From Saccharothrix carnea (lineage in GTDB: Bacteria; Actinomycetota; Actinomycetes; Mycobacteriales; Pseudonocardiaceae): DNA of 64,000 nucleotides. The stretch is from assembly GCF_003014735.1 (NCBI RefSeq), contig NZ_PYAX01000010.1:248001-312000 (forward strand), given 5' to 3'. A program made the position numbers and the translations under genes. A model generated the notes under the pieces. That model had not been told where the DNA came from, searched no databases, and saw only the letters and a list, made by a program, of their open reading frames with translations. This document shows, in pieces, positions 23,135 through 31,752 of this stretch (position 1 is the stretch's first letter; every line of letters starts with the position of its first letter).

Positions 23135-25750
23135 TCAGGCGCCGAAGCAGAGGAAGCCCGCGCTGGCGGCGAACGCGGCATCACCGTCACCCCGGTGTGC
23201 TTCCTGCGCGCCGGCCAGCGCCACCGCGGGCGCCTGGCCCTGCCCCAACCGCCGGTGCAGGTCGACCATCAGCGGTGTGGTCACCTCGGCCGGCACGGGG
23301 ATGACCGGCGCGACGAGCGTGCGCGTGCCGAGCCCGAGCAGCGCCGCGGTGAACCCCATGACCTCGTCGCCGGGCCGCACCGCCGACAGCCCCGAGTCGC
23401 ACGCCGACAGCACCACCAGGGCGGGTGGTGTGCGCAGCCGTTCCAGGTCGTAGACGGTCAGCGGCCCGTCCGCCAGTTCGAGCGCGGAGAACAGCGGGTT
23501 GTCCGCGCGGAACGAGCCGTGGGCGGCCACGTGCGCCAGCGGTGCGCCGTCCATCGCGGACGCCACCGCGTCCACCGTCGCCGCACCGCCCACCAGCACC
23601 GAGGCGGGCACCGAGCCGAGCGACGAGATGGCCGTGATCTCGGTCGGTGCGGCGGGCAGCCGCGGACCCGCCGCCAGAACCGCCCGATCGTGTGACACCA
23701 GGGTGGAGGTGGCCGCACGCAGCCACACCGTGGCCGAGGGCACCACCGTCACCGCACGGCCGCGGCACGCGGGCAGCGCCGACCACGGCAGGCCACCCAG
23801 CCGGCCGGTCGGCGCCAGCACGAGCGGCCGGTCGTCGAGCCGCCGCCGCAGCGGGCCGAGCAGCCGGTTCTGCAGCAGCCGGGCCGCGTGCTCGGCGCCC
23901 GCGCGCACCGCCGTGCGGTCGACGTGCTCGGGCAACGTCACCAGCCGGTGCAGGGCGAACCGCAGCAGCCGCAGCTCGCGCAGCGCGCCGTCCAGCGGGC
24001 CGAGCCGGTGCAGCGACGCCCGTCCGCCCGCCACCACCACGGCCAGCAACTCGCCCTCGTGGTCGACGTACTCCACCAACGCCGACGTGCCCAGCGCCCG
24101 GGCCAGCTCGCCGACCGCGGGCGGCTTGAACACCGCGCCACCGCCACCGGCCTGACGGGTCAGCTCGCGCACCCGCTGCTCGCCGCGCACCTGCCGCTGC
24201 CGCAACACCGCCGTGGGCCGTCCGGCGGTGGGCGCCACCTCCAGGTCCGCCGTGACCGCCCGCAGCTCGGCCAACGCGTCGGCCAGCCCGGAGTCCTCCG
24301 GCGGCCGGGCCGGTGTCATCCGCAGCGCGCCCGCCCGCCACGCCTCCGCCCAGCTCAGCACCCGTCCGGCCCGGCCGCCGGCGACCGCCGTGCGCAGGCC
24401 TTCCGACGCCAGTGCCGCTCCCTGCGCACCGCTCAACGCCCGCAGTTCCGTGGCGCCGAGCGACACCCGGTACTCGTCCAGCAGCGCCAGCCCGCGCCGC
24501 AACGCGATCTGCGCGCCGCGGGCGTTGCCGAGCAGGTCGCGCCGCAACGCCTCGGCGTACCAGCCCTGCACCCGGTGCGCCGCCGGTCCGCCGCGCCGGG
24601 CGGCGCCCGCCGTGGTCAGCTCCGCCACCGCGCGCGACCGGTCGCCGAGGTCGCGGGCCACCAGCGCGGCGTCGACCCGCGCCTCCAGGCCGGCCATCCG
24701 CCACCCCAGCGCGTCGAGCCGGGACGCCACCCCGGTCAACGCGGTCACCAGCGCCCTGGTGCGCTGCCCGCTCAGGTACGCGGCGCGCAGCTCCACGTGC
24801 CGCGCGCCCTCCGCCCACACGTCGCGCTTCTCCCGGCGGAAACCCTTGCGCGCCGCCGCCGCCATCCGCACGGCCAGGTCCAGGTCGCCTTCCAGCAACG
24901 CGATCCGCGCCCGGTAGAACAACGCCTCCGAACGGGCCAGCACGAGGTCGCCGCCCAGTTCCTCCAGCGCCCGGTCGGCCGCCGCCCGCGCCTCCTCCAG
25001 CAGCGGCACGGACACCAGCAGTTCCAGCCGGTTGATCAGCAGCGCGGGCCGCGGCACCGCCAGCCGCCGGTACTCGCGCTCGGCCTCGGCGAACATGGTC
25101 AACGCCCGCGGCACGTCACCCGCGCGTGACGCGGAGATGCCCGCGTTCCACCGCACGTCCGCCACGGCCAGCGCCTGGTCCAGGTCCCGGTAGAGCACGG
25201 CGGCGCGGTCGAAGTCCTCGTCCGCCGCGCGCAGGCCGCCGGTGTAGGCGCGCAGCAGGCCGCGGTTGTTCAGCGCCCGCGCCTCCACCAGCCGCTCGCC
25301 GAACCGGCGCACCACCTCGATCGCGCCGTTGTACTCGCGCAACGCCTCGTCGTACCGGCACAGGTAGTGCAGCACCAGGCCCCGCTGCATCCGGCCGCTG
25401 CCCGCGTCCACGCCGCGCAGGTGCGGCAGGGCTTCGTTGATCGCCCGCAACGCCTGCGCGTGCCGCCCGGTGTTGGACAGCACGAACGCCATGCTCATCC
25501 GGGCCAGTGCCGCCGCCCGCGCCGAACCGGCCCGTTCGGCGAGCCGCACCGAGCGCCGCAGGTGGCGCAGCGCCGCGTCGAAGTCGTGCAACTCGCGCCA
25601 CGCGAGACCGATCGCGCGTTCGGCGGCGGACGCCTCTTCGTCGTCGCCCGACGCCCGCGCCGCCCGCAGCGCGGACCGGCCCATCTCGATGGCCGCGCGC
25701 GGATCCCGTTGCCGGGCTTCCAGCGCTGCGGCGGCGGAAACCCCTGCCAC
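23135..25750 (-). CDS. TPR-CHAT domain protein (caspase-like protease)
   Basis: 871 aa. Residues 1 to about 470 are helical tetratricopeptide-like repeats (for example ALRHLRRSVRLAERAGSARA, HAQALRAINEALPHLRG). The C-terminal CHAT domain (about 560-871) carries the catalytic His in LAHVAAHGSFRADNP (His744) and Cys in ALVVLSACDSGLS (Cys784), followed by GDEVMGFTAALLGLGTRTL. CHAT proteins are clan CD proteases that cleave partner proteins on a trigger sensed by attached repeats. It is divergent from an S8 protease (86 bp between starts), and the sigma factor lies beyond that, which suggests a functional module. Confidence 0.9.
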   Translation of the reverse strand: MAGVSAAAALEARQRDPRAAIEMGRSALRAARASGDDEEASAAERAIGLAWRELHDFDAALRHLRRSVRLAERAGSARAAALARMSMAFVLSNTGRHAQALRAINEALPHLRGVDAGSGRMQRGLVLHYLCRYDEALREYNGAIEVVRRFGERLVEARALNNRGLLRAYTGGLRAADEDFDRAAVLYRDLDQALAVADVRWNAGISASRAGDVPRALTMFAEAEREYRRLAVPRPALLINRLELLVSVPLLEEARAAADRALEELGGDLVLARSEALFYRARIALLEGDLDLAVRMAAAARKGFRREKRDVWAEGARHVELRAAYLSGQRTRALVTALTGVASRLDALGWRMAGLEARVDAALVARDLGDRSRAVAELTTAGAARRGGPAAHRVQGWYAEALRRDLLGNARGAQIALRRGLALLDEYRVSLGATELRALSGAQGAALASEGLRTAVAGGRAGRVLSWAEAWRAGALRMTPARPPEDSGLADALAELRAVTADLEVAPTAGRPTAVLRQRQVRGEQRVRELTRQAGGGGAVFKPPAVGELARALGTSALVEYVDHEGELLAVVVAGGRASLHRLGPLDGALRELRLLRFALHRLVTLPEHVDRTAVRAGAEHAARLLQNRLLGPLRRRLDDRPLVLAPTGRLGGLPWSALPACRGRAVTVVPSATVWLRAATSTLVSHDRAVLAAGPRLPAAPTEITAISSLGSVPASVLVGGAATVDAVASAMDGAPLAHVAAHGSFRADNPLFSALELADGPLTVYDLERLRTPPALVVLSACDSGLSAVRPGDEVMGFTAALLGLGTRTLVAPVIPVPAEVTTPLMVDLHRRLGQGQAPAVALAGAQEAHRGDGDAAFAASAGFLCFGA

Positions 25751-25835
25751 AACTCACCTTATTACCAGGTCGGGCGCTGATCGCTGTGGTAGCTTGCTCA
25801 CGCCCAGCACCCGTCGACGCTGCTGTGAGGCCTCG

Positions 25836-27038
25836 GTGTCCGAACCGTCGAATCGCTCCGAGCTGTACCAGGAAGCCTTCAGCCGGGTGATCAGCGCCCA
25901 CAAGAGCTACCGCCTCCACCCCGAGCGCGGACGGGAGTTCGTCTTCGTCGCCGGTGAGCTGCTGACCATCCCCGAGGACGTCGCGCGGGTCAGCCGCAAG
26001 CTCGCCCAGAACAACATCGGCAACGACCGGGGCCGGGACTTCGCCGGGATGAGCAGGTTGATGTTGTCGCGCAACGCCGACGACATCCCGGAGGTCGTGC
26101 GCCTGCTGCGCGACCCGGCGCAGTGGCCGGGCGAGCGGGTGCCGTTCGTGCAGCCGCACCACGTGCTGGTCGGCCACGGCGGCAACATGCACGGCAACCC
26201 GGGCCAGCCGCCGCGCGTCGGCTCGCCGCTGGCTGACCCGGACCAGAGCACCACCCACCTGGGCAAGGACGTCGTCGTCGGCATCGTGGACACGGGCATC
26301 TCCCGGACCGCCGGGACCGACCACCCGCTGTGGCTGGGTACCGCGTTCACCCCGAAGACCGACGAGGTGGACGCCGCCTACCGGGAGTCCGACCTGTTCG
26401 CCCTCGAAGGCGGGCACGGCACGTTCGTCGCGGGCGTGGTCCGGCAGGCCGCGCCGGGTGTGCGGTTCGACCCGGAGAAGGCGCTGGACCCGAACGGGCT
26501 CGGCACCGAGGAGGACTTCGTCCGCGCGCTGTCGTCGTTCGACGAGAAGGTGCGGATCATCAACATCTCGATGGGCTGCTTCACCCAGGACGACACCGCC
26601 TCCGAACCGCTGCGCCGCGCGCTCGCCGCCCTGCCCGACGACGTCGTGGTGGTCGCGTCCGCGGGCAACCAGGGCACCACCCGCCCGAGCTGGCCCGCCG
26701 CGCTGTACGGCGTGGTCGCCGTGTCCGCGGTCGCCGAGGAGCGCGACGGCAGCCGTGCCCCGGCCTGCTACGCCAACCACGGGCACTGGGTGGACGCGTG
26801 CGCGGTCGGCAACCGGACCAGCACGTTCCTGAAGGGCCGGTGGGAGCTGCCGGGCCTGCCGGTGGACGTCTACGACCGGTTCGCCTACTGGCTGGGCACG
26901 TCGTTCGCCGCGCCGCACGTGGCCGGGCGGATCGCCGCGACGATGACCGAGCGCGGGCTGTCGGCGGTCGACGCGCGCGACCAGCTGCTCAACGGCAAGC
27001 CCGAGTTCTTCCCCGGCTACGGCGTCTTCGTCGAGTAG
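25836..27038 (+). CDS. Cytoplasmic subtilisin-like serine protease (S8)
   Basis: 400 aa from a GTG at 25836 with GTGAGG 8 nt upstream; the open frame continues upstream but crosses the divergent CHAT gene. The S8 triad is intact: Asp152 in VVVGIVDTGIS, His194 in GGHGTFVAGVV, Ser356 in YWLGTSFAAPHVAG, with the oxyanion Asn278 in VVVASAGNQG. There is no signal peptide and no I9 propeptide; the first 140 residues are a charged, non-secretory domain, so it should act inside the cell. The pairing with a divergent CHAT protease suggests one may activate or cleave the other. Confidence 0.92.
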   Translation: MSEPSNRSELYQEAFSRVISAHKSYRLHPERGREFVFVAGELLTIPEDVARVSRKLAQNNIGNDRGRDFAGMSRLMLSRNADDIPEVVRLLRDPAQWPGERVPFVQPHHVLVGHGGNMHGNPGQPPRVGSPLADPDQSTTHLGKDVVVGIVDTGISRTAGTDHPLWLGTAFTPKTDEVDAAYRESDLFALEGGHGTFVAGVVRQAAPGVRFDPEKALDPNGLGTEEDFVRALSSFDEKVRIINISMGCFTQDDTASEPLRRALAALPDDVVVVASAGNQGTTRPSWPAALYGVVAVSAVAEERDGSRAPACYANHGHWVDACAVGNRTSTFLKGRWELPGLPVDVYDRFAYWLGTSFAAPHVAGRIAATMTERGLSAVDARDQLLNGKPEFFPGYGVFVE

Positions 27039-27216
27039 GTGTGTTCGTCCGCGTCGCGGCGAAGTCGCGTCGGCGTGGATTCGCATGTATCTGTGGGGCG
27101 GGTAGTGCCTCCGTAGTGTGTGGCAGCGAAAAATCCGACATCCTTGACCCGGCCGGGGTCCGCGCCGGGGCAGACCGGGGCGGAGGCGCGGCATCCCCTG
27201 GACCAGAGGAGGGGAC

Positions 27217-27849
27217 GTGACCCCTGCATCCCCGATCGCCGAGCTCGTGAGCGCGGCGGCGGAGGGCGACCAGCGCGCGTGGAACGAGATCGTCGCGCGG
27301 TTCACGCCCTTGGTGCTGGCGGTGGTCCACCGGCACCGGTTGCGCCACGCGGATGCGGCGGACGTGCACCAGACGGTGTGGTTGCGGCTGGTCGAGCAGC
27401 TCGGCAGGCTCCGCGAGGCGGACGCGCTGCCGGGGTGGATCGCCACGACCACCCGCAACGAGTGCCTGCGGATGCTGCGGATGCAGCAGCGCACCCTGCC
27501 GTTCGACCCGCGGTCCGAGGACGAGCCGGCGAGCCCGGACGACGCGGTCGCGGACCTGGACGAGGAGCTGGAGGCCGCCCAGCGGCGGCAGGCGCTGCGC
27601 GAGGGCTTCCGCTCGCTGTCCGAGCAGTGCCGGGTGCTGCTGGCCAAGCTGATGGCCGACCCGCCGCCGAGCTACGCGGCGGTCGGCGAGGAGCTGGCGA
27701 TGCCGGTGGGCAGCATCGGGCCCACCCGGATCCGGTGCCTGGAGAAGTTGCGCAAGACTCCCGCGGTGCTGAAGCTGGTCGAGCCGCGGCCGGTGGGCGG
27801 AGGAGGTGTGGTCGGTGTTGAAGGGCGATCCGGGGTGGGAAAGCGATGA
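27217..27849 (+). CDS. ECF-like sigma-70 family RNA polymerase sigma factor
   Basis: 210 aa from a GTG with GAGGAGGGG 5 nt upstream. Region 2: NEIVARFTPLVLAVVHRHRL, ADAADVHQTVWLRLVEQL, LPGWIATTTRNECLRMLR. Region 4: FRSLSEQCRVLLAKLMADPP then SYAAVGEELAMPVGSIGPTRIRC. The C-terminal ~25 residues, Gly/Val-rich (PVGGGGVVGVEG), overlap the next gene. No anti-sigma gene of a known type is adjacent. It lies 178 bp downstream of the S8 gene on the same strand. Confidence 0.9.
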   Translation: MTPASPIAELVSAAAEGDQRAWNEIVARFTPLVLAVVHRHRLRHADAADVHQTVWLRLVEQLGRLREADALPGWIATTTRNECLRMLRMQQRTLPFDPRSEDEPASPDDAVADLDEELEAAQRRQALREGFRSLSEQCRVLLAKLMADPPPSYAAVGEELAMPVGSIGPTRIRCLEKLRKTPAVLKLVEPRPVGGGGVVGVEGRSGVGKR

Positions 27850-28279
27850 GGTGCTGCTGCGTGAGCTGGGCGCGGCGCTCGCCGAGGAGCGCGACGTGCC
27901 CGAGCACCTGCTCGAAGCCGCGCGCGCGGCGTTCACGTGGCGCACGGTCGACGCCGAGCTGCTGGCGCTGACCAGCTACGACTCCGTCCTGGACGAGGAG
28001 CTGGCGGTGCGGGCGCGTGCCACGCAGACCGCGCGGCAGCTCGTGTTCGACGCCGAGGGCGTCTCCGTGCAGGTCGAGGTGACCGAGGCGGGTGTCGCGG
28101 GCCAGGTGCTGCCGGCGGGGCCGGGCCGGGTCGCGCTGGTCACCGCGACGGGGCCGGTGGAGGAGGCGGAGCTGGACGAGCTCGGCCTGTTCCTGCTCGG
28201 CCCGCCGCCGTCCGGCCCGGTCCGCTTCCGCTGCGACGTCGGCGGCACGACGGTGCTGACCGAGTGGGTGTGCGTGTAA
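27815..28279 (+). CDS. Small conserved protein coupled to the sigma factor
   Basis: 154 aa from a GTG at 27815, 8 nt after GGAGGAGG and inside the last 35 bp of the sigma gene, so translation is coupled; a GTG at 27806 overlaps the binding site. The N-terminal half is helical with DVPEHLLEAARAAFTWRTVD and ELLALTSYDSVLDEE, a motif I recall from many actinomycete proteins next to sigma/CHAT/S8 genes. The C-terminal half is beta-rich (RQLVFDAEGVSVQVEV, RFRCDVGGTTVLTEW). There is no membrane segment or zinc motif, so it is not a classical anti-sigma, yet its coupling suggests it controls or accompanies the sigma factor. Function unknown. Confidence 0.8.
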   Translation: MLKGDPGWESDEVLLRELGAALAEERDVPEHLLEAARAAFTWRTVDAELLALTSYDSVLDEELAVRARATQTARQLVFDAEGVSVQVEVTEAGVAGQVLPAGPGRVALVTATGPVEEAELDELGLFLLGPPPSGPVRFRCDVGGTTVLTEWVCV

Positions 28280-28365
28280 TCCGTTCGGGTGAAACCTTGA
28301 CGACGGTGGCCGGTGGTCCGGAAGATGCACTGACCTGATCTTCACCCACCGCCGCGCACCCACAC

Positions 28366-29904
28366 ATGACCGAGCCCGCCCGAGTCACCCACGCCGGGGG
28401 AAGCGCTCCCACGGCGGTCGAGGCGTGGGCGCTGCCGGAGCTGTTCCGGCAGGTCTTCGTCGGCTCCACGGCGGGAATCGCGATCTTCGACGCGCACGGG
28501 GCGCTGGTCGGCGCCAACCCGGCACTGGAGGCGATGCTGTCCCCGGCCGACCTGGCGACCCTGTTCAGCGGCACGCCGCTCGCGGGCGACGAGGTCAAGG
28601 TGCAGCGCCAGTTCACCGACGCCGAGGGCGACCAGCGGTGGACGACCGTGGCGCTCTCGGCGGTGCGCGACGCCGAAGGCAGGCCGCACTGGCACGTCGC
28701 CGTGGTCGAGGACACCACAGAGCAGCGGGTGCTCCAGGACTACCTGCGCCACCAGTCGCTGCACGACGTGCTGACCGGCCTGCCCAACCGGCAGAGCTTC
28801 CTGCCGAAGCTGGAGCAGGTGCTGAGCCGGCCGGGCTCGATCACGCTGTGCTACCTGGACGTGGACAGCGTCGCCATCGTCAACGACGGCCTGGGCTACG
28901 AGGCCGGCGACGAGCTGCTGAAGGTCGTGGCCCGGCGGCTGACCGAGGTGGTCGCCGGCGAGAACGCCACCGTCGCGCGCCTGGGCGGCGACGAGTTCGT
29001 CGTGCTGATCGAGGACTCGCCCTCCACGCCGGGGATCTCCGCGCTGGCCGAGGCGATCGAGGCCGCGCTGGTCGCGCCGGTGCGGCTGGGCGGGCACGGC
29101 GTCGGCGTGTCCGCGGGCATGGGTTTCGTGCGCACGTCGGCCCGCGGGTCGGACGCGATGGCGTTGCTGCGCCAGGCGCACAGCACGCTGCGCCGCGCGG
29201 AGAGCGGCGGCAAGGGCCAGTGGGGCATCTACGACGAGGGGCAGGACGCGCGCGACCGCACCCGGCTGTCGCTGCTCGCGACCATGCCGGGTGCTTTGCA
29301 GAACGGCGAGATCGCGCTGGACTACGTGCCGGTCGACCGGGACGGCGACCAGGTCGCGGTGGCGGCACGGCTGCGGTGGCACGAGGCGGAGTACGGCCCG
29401 GTGTCGCACGGTGAGTGCCTGCGGTTCGCCGACGAGCTCGGGCTCGGCGGCCCGCTGGCCGAGTGGGTGCTGGAGGAGGCGTGCGGCTTCGCCGCGGCCG
29501 AGCGGCTGCCGGTGCTGGTGCAGCTGTCGGCGGGCCAGTCGCGCGACCCGGACCTGACCGCGCCGGTCGCCGAGGCGTTGCGCTCCTCGGGCCTGCCGCC
29601 GGAGCGGCTGTGGTTGAGCCTGTCCGCGCGCGCCCTGGGCGAGGACCTCGACGCGGTGGAGGACAACCTGACCGCGTTGGGGGACATGGGTGTCCGCCGG
29701 TTGCTGCACGACGTCACGTTCGCCCTGCCGGAACTGTCCGCTGTGGAGCGTCACGGCCTGCACGGCGTCGAGCCCTGCGTGCCGCCGCGGGAAGCGCTGG
29801 CGCACAAGGCGTTGACCGCCGTGCTGCCGCTGGTGCGGTCGTCCGGGGCGCTGGTCGTCAGCGACGGTCGGCTGCCGGAGGCGGACCTGGTCGTGCGATC
29901 GTGA
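28366..29904 (+). CDS. PAS-GGDEF protein with degenerate EAL domain
   Basis: 512 aa, cytoplasmic. A PAS domain (about 25-120, IAIFDAHGALVGANPAL ... HVAVVEDTTEQ) is followed by a diguanylate cyclase domain (about 125-285: SLHDVLTGLPNRQSF, catalytic ARLGGDEF with GGDEF at 207-211). No RxxD inhibitory site is visible five residues before it. The rest (about 300-512) is an EAL-like fold without the EAL signature (LDYVPVDRDGDQVAVAARL) and with no obvious metal ligands, so no phosphodiesterase activity is expected. Likely makes c-di-GMP, a developmental signal in actinomycetes. A weak SigF-like element lies upstream. Confidence 0.88.
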   Translation: MTEPARVTHAGGSAPTAVEAWALPELFRQVFVGSTAGIAIFDAHGALVGANPALEAMLSPADLATLFSGTPLAGDEVKVQRQFTDAEGDQRWTTVALSAVRDAEGRPHWHVAVVEDTTEQRVLQDYLRHQSLHDVLTGLPNRQSFLPKLEQVLSRPGSITLCYLDVDSVAIVNDGLGYEAGDELLKVVARRLTEVVAGENATVARLGGDEFVVLIEDSPSTPGISALAEAIEAALVAPVRLGGHGVGVSAGMGFVRTSARGSDAMALLRQAHSTLRRAESGGKGQWGIYDEGQDARDRTRLSLLATMPGALQNGEIALDYVPVDRDGDQVAVAARLRWHEAEYGPVSHGECLRFADELGLGGPLAEWVLEEACGFAAAERLPVLVQLSAGQSRDPDLTAPVAEALRSSGLPPERLWLSLSARALGEDLDAVEDNLTALGDMGVRRLLHDVTFALPELSAVERHGLHGVEPCVPPREALAHKALTAVLPLVRSSGALVVSDGRLPEADLVVRS

Positions 29905-30610
29905 TGATCTCGCGGCTGGTCCCGGTCAGCGGTGCGCGGTCCCAGAAGCCGTAGCGCTCGGCCACCTCGAACCCGGTTTCGCGCAGCAGCCCGTCGATCG
30001 CGTCCGCCTCCATGAACCGCAGGGCGCCCCGGTCGACGCGGGGTTCCGGCCACCCCGGGCTGCTGAACGTCTCCGTCATCCACACCACGCCGTCGACCAC
30101 GCTCTCCACCCGGTGCTCGACGCGCACCCGTTCGCCGTCGTCGCCGACGATGTCGGTGCCGTTCTCGGGCGTCCACCGCTCCCACGCCCGCGCGCCGGGG
30201 TTGCGGGTCTCGAACGCGAACCGGCCGTCCGGCTTGAGCGCCCGGCGAACGGCGGTGAACTGCGCGCGCACCTCGTCGTCGGTCAGGAAGACCTGGAACA
30301 CGTGACCGGTCATCACGACCAGGTCGAACTCGCCGTCGAACGAGACCTTGTCGAGGTCGCCGCGCACCCAGTCGACGTCCGCGGCGCGCCGGGCTTGGAG
30401 CAACATGCCCTCGGCCGGGTCGAGCCCGACCAGCCGACCGGCGTGCCCGCCGGCGCGGGCGGCCTTGAGCAGCGTGCCCGTGCCGCAGCCGACGTCGAGC
30501 ACCGCGTCCGCGGCCATCACCAGCGCCAGGTAGAAGTGATCGTCCTCGCCGAAGCCGTTGATCAGGTCGTAGTAGGCGGCCAGGTCCGCGTCCTGGAAAG
30601 AGTCAGCCAC
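29858..30610 (-). CDS. Class I SAM-dependent methyltransferase
   Basis: 250 aa from an ATG at 30610. The Rossmann motif I is ADAVLDVGCGTGTLLKAA, with acidic loop RLVGLDPAEGML, motif II-like DLDKVSFDGEFDLVVM and a post-motif RRALKPDGRFAFETRNP. The family is the small-molecule methyltransferase_25/11 type; the substrate cannot be predicted. Its last 47 bp overlap the end of the convergent GGDEF gene. A strong terminator precedes its start, so it is transcribed on its own. Confidence 0.88.
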   Translation of the reverse strand: MADSFQDADLAAYYDLINGFGEDDHFYLALVMAADAVLDVGCGTGTLLKAARAGGHAGRLVGLDPAEGMLLQARRAADVDWVRGDLDKVSFDGEFDLVVMTGHVFQVFLTDDEVRAQFTAVRRALKPDGRFAFETRNPGARAWERWTPENGTDIVGDDGERVRVEHRVESVVDGVVWMTETFSSPGWPEPRVDRGALRFMEADAIDGLLRETGFEVAERYGFWDRAPLTGTSREIITIARPGPPPAADRR

Positions 30611-30634
30611 CCGGCCGAGTGTGCCCTGGCACGG

Positions 30635-30672
30635 CGACGGGCCGCGACCGGATTTCCGGTCGCGGCCCGTCG
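30635..30672 (-). terminator. Strong hairpin after the conservon
   Basis: Perfect 17-bp stem (30635-30651 with 30656-30672) and ATTT loop, 13 bp after the stop of the GTPase gene. It closes the leftward conservon operon before the methyltransferase gene. Confidence 0.8.
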
Positions 30673-30685
30673 AGGTGCCGGTGGA

Positions 30686-31282
30686 TCAGGCGAACGTCGG
30701 CAGTCGCATCGCGTGCTGCACCAGCGTGATCAGCGTCTGCTTGGTCGACTGCCGGTTGCGCGCGTCGCAGGGCACGATCGGCACCGACTCGTCGATCGTC
30801 AGCGCCTCCCGGATGTCCTCGATGCGGTGGTGCAGCAGGCCGTCGAAGCAGTTCACGCCCACCACGTACGGCAGCTCGCGGTCCTCGAAGAAGTCGATCG
30901 AGGCGAACGCGTCCGACAGCCGGCGGGTGTCGACCAGCACGACCGCGCCGATCGCGCCGCGCACCAGGTCGTCCCACATGAACCAGAACCGGTGCTGACC
31001 GGGTGTGCCGAACAGGTACAGGATCAGGTCGCTGTCCAGCGACACCCGGCCGAAGTCCATGGCGACCGTGGTGGTCATCTTGTTCGGCGTGGCCGACAGG
31101 TCGTCCACGCCGACGCTGGCCTCGGTCATGACCGCCTCGGTGGTCAGCGGCACGATTTCCGACACCGACCCGACGAAGGTCGTCTTGCCGACACCGAACC
31201 CGCCGGCCACCACGATCTTCGTCGACGTGACGGTCAGGCTCGCCGCGGGTGACCCCGGCCGTCCGGGAGCGCCACCGCTCAT
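30686..31282 (-). CDS. Conservon GTP-binding protein (CvnD-like)
   Basis: 198 aa. Small Ras/MglA-like ATP/GTP-binding protein with P-loop AGGFGVGKTT (26-35), switch region VAMDFGRVSLD, LYLFGTPGQHRFWF (walker B/G3-like) and GVNCFDG (N-rich base motif). In Streptomyces conservons CvnD works with CvnA-C in a membrane complex resembling eukaryotic GPCR/GTPase signalling. The ATG at 31282 has GGGAAAGC upstream. It directly follows the roadblock gene; the DUF742 gene usually between them is absent. Confidence 0.92.
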   Translation of the reverse strand: MSGGAPGRPGSPAASLTVTSTKIVVAGGFGVGKTTFVGSVSEIVPLTTEAVMTEASVGVDDLSATPNKMTTTVAMDFGRVSLDSDLILYLFGTPGQHRFWFMWDDLVRGAIGAVVLVDTRRLSDAFASIDFFEDRELPYVVGVNCFDGLLHHRIEDIREALTIDESVPIVPCDARNRQSTKQTLITLVQHAMRLPTFA

Positions 31283-31329
31283 GTTGCTCTGCTTTCCCTA
31301 GTAGTAGGACCTCGCCGGGTGGTGGGACC

Positions 31330-31752
31330 TCAGCCGCGCATGGCGACGTGCAGCTGCGAGCGGATCTCCGGGGTGAGCTGCACGCCGACCCGCTCGACCA
31401 GCCGCGTCATCGCGTAGCCGATGAGGCCGATGTCGCAGTTGGGCGCCGCGAGCACGGCCAGGCACGAGCCGTCGCTGATGGACATCAGGAACAGGTAGCC
31501 CCGCTCCATCTCGACCACGGTCTGCTTGACGTCACCCGCCTCGAAGCAGCGCGCCGCGCCGAGGTTCAGGCTGACCAGGCCCGACGCGACGGCCGCGAGC
31601 TGCTCGGCGCGGTCGATCGGCAACCGCTCCGAGGACGCGAGCAACAGGCCGTCCGCGGAGACCACGATCGCGTGCGCGACGCCCGCGACCCGGGCGACGA
31701 AGTCATCGACCAGCCAACTGAAGTTGTCGAGTTCCTCGGTTGCGGTGGTCAC
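31330..31752 (-). CDS. Roadblock/LC7 domain protein (CvnB-like)
   Basis: 140 aa. Single roadblock/LC7 domain: NFSWLVDDFVARVAGVAHAI, VVSADGLLLASSERLPIDRA, VVEMERGYLFLMSISDGSCL. CvnB proteins bind the GTPase CvnD and probably act as its regulator. The GTG at 31752 overlaps the kinase stop as GTGA. It is 47 bp from the CvnD start. Confidence 0.93.
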   Translation of the reverse strand: MTTATEELDNFSWLVDDFVARVAGVAHAIVVSADGLLLASSERLPIDRAEQLAAVASGLVSLNLGAARCFEAGDVKQTVVEMERGYLFLMSISDGSCLAVLAAPNCDIGLIGYAMTRLVERVGVQLTPEIRSQLHVAMRG

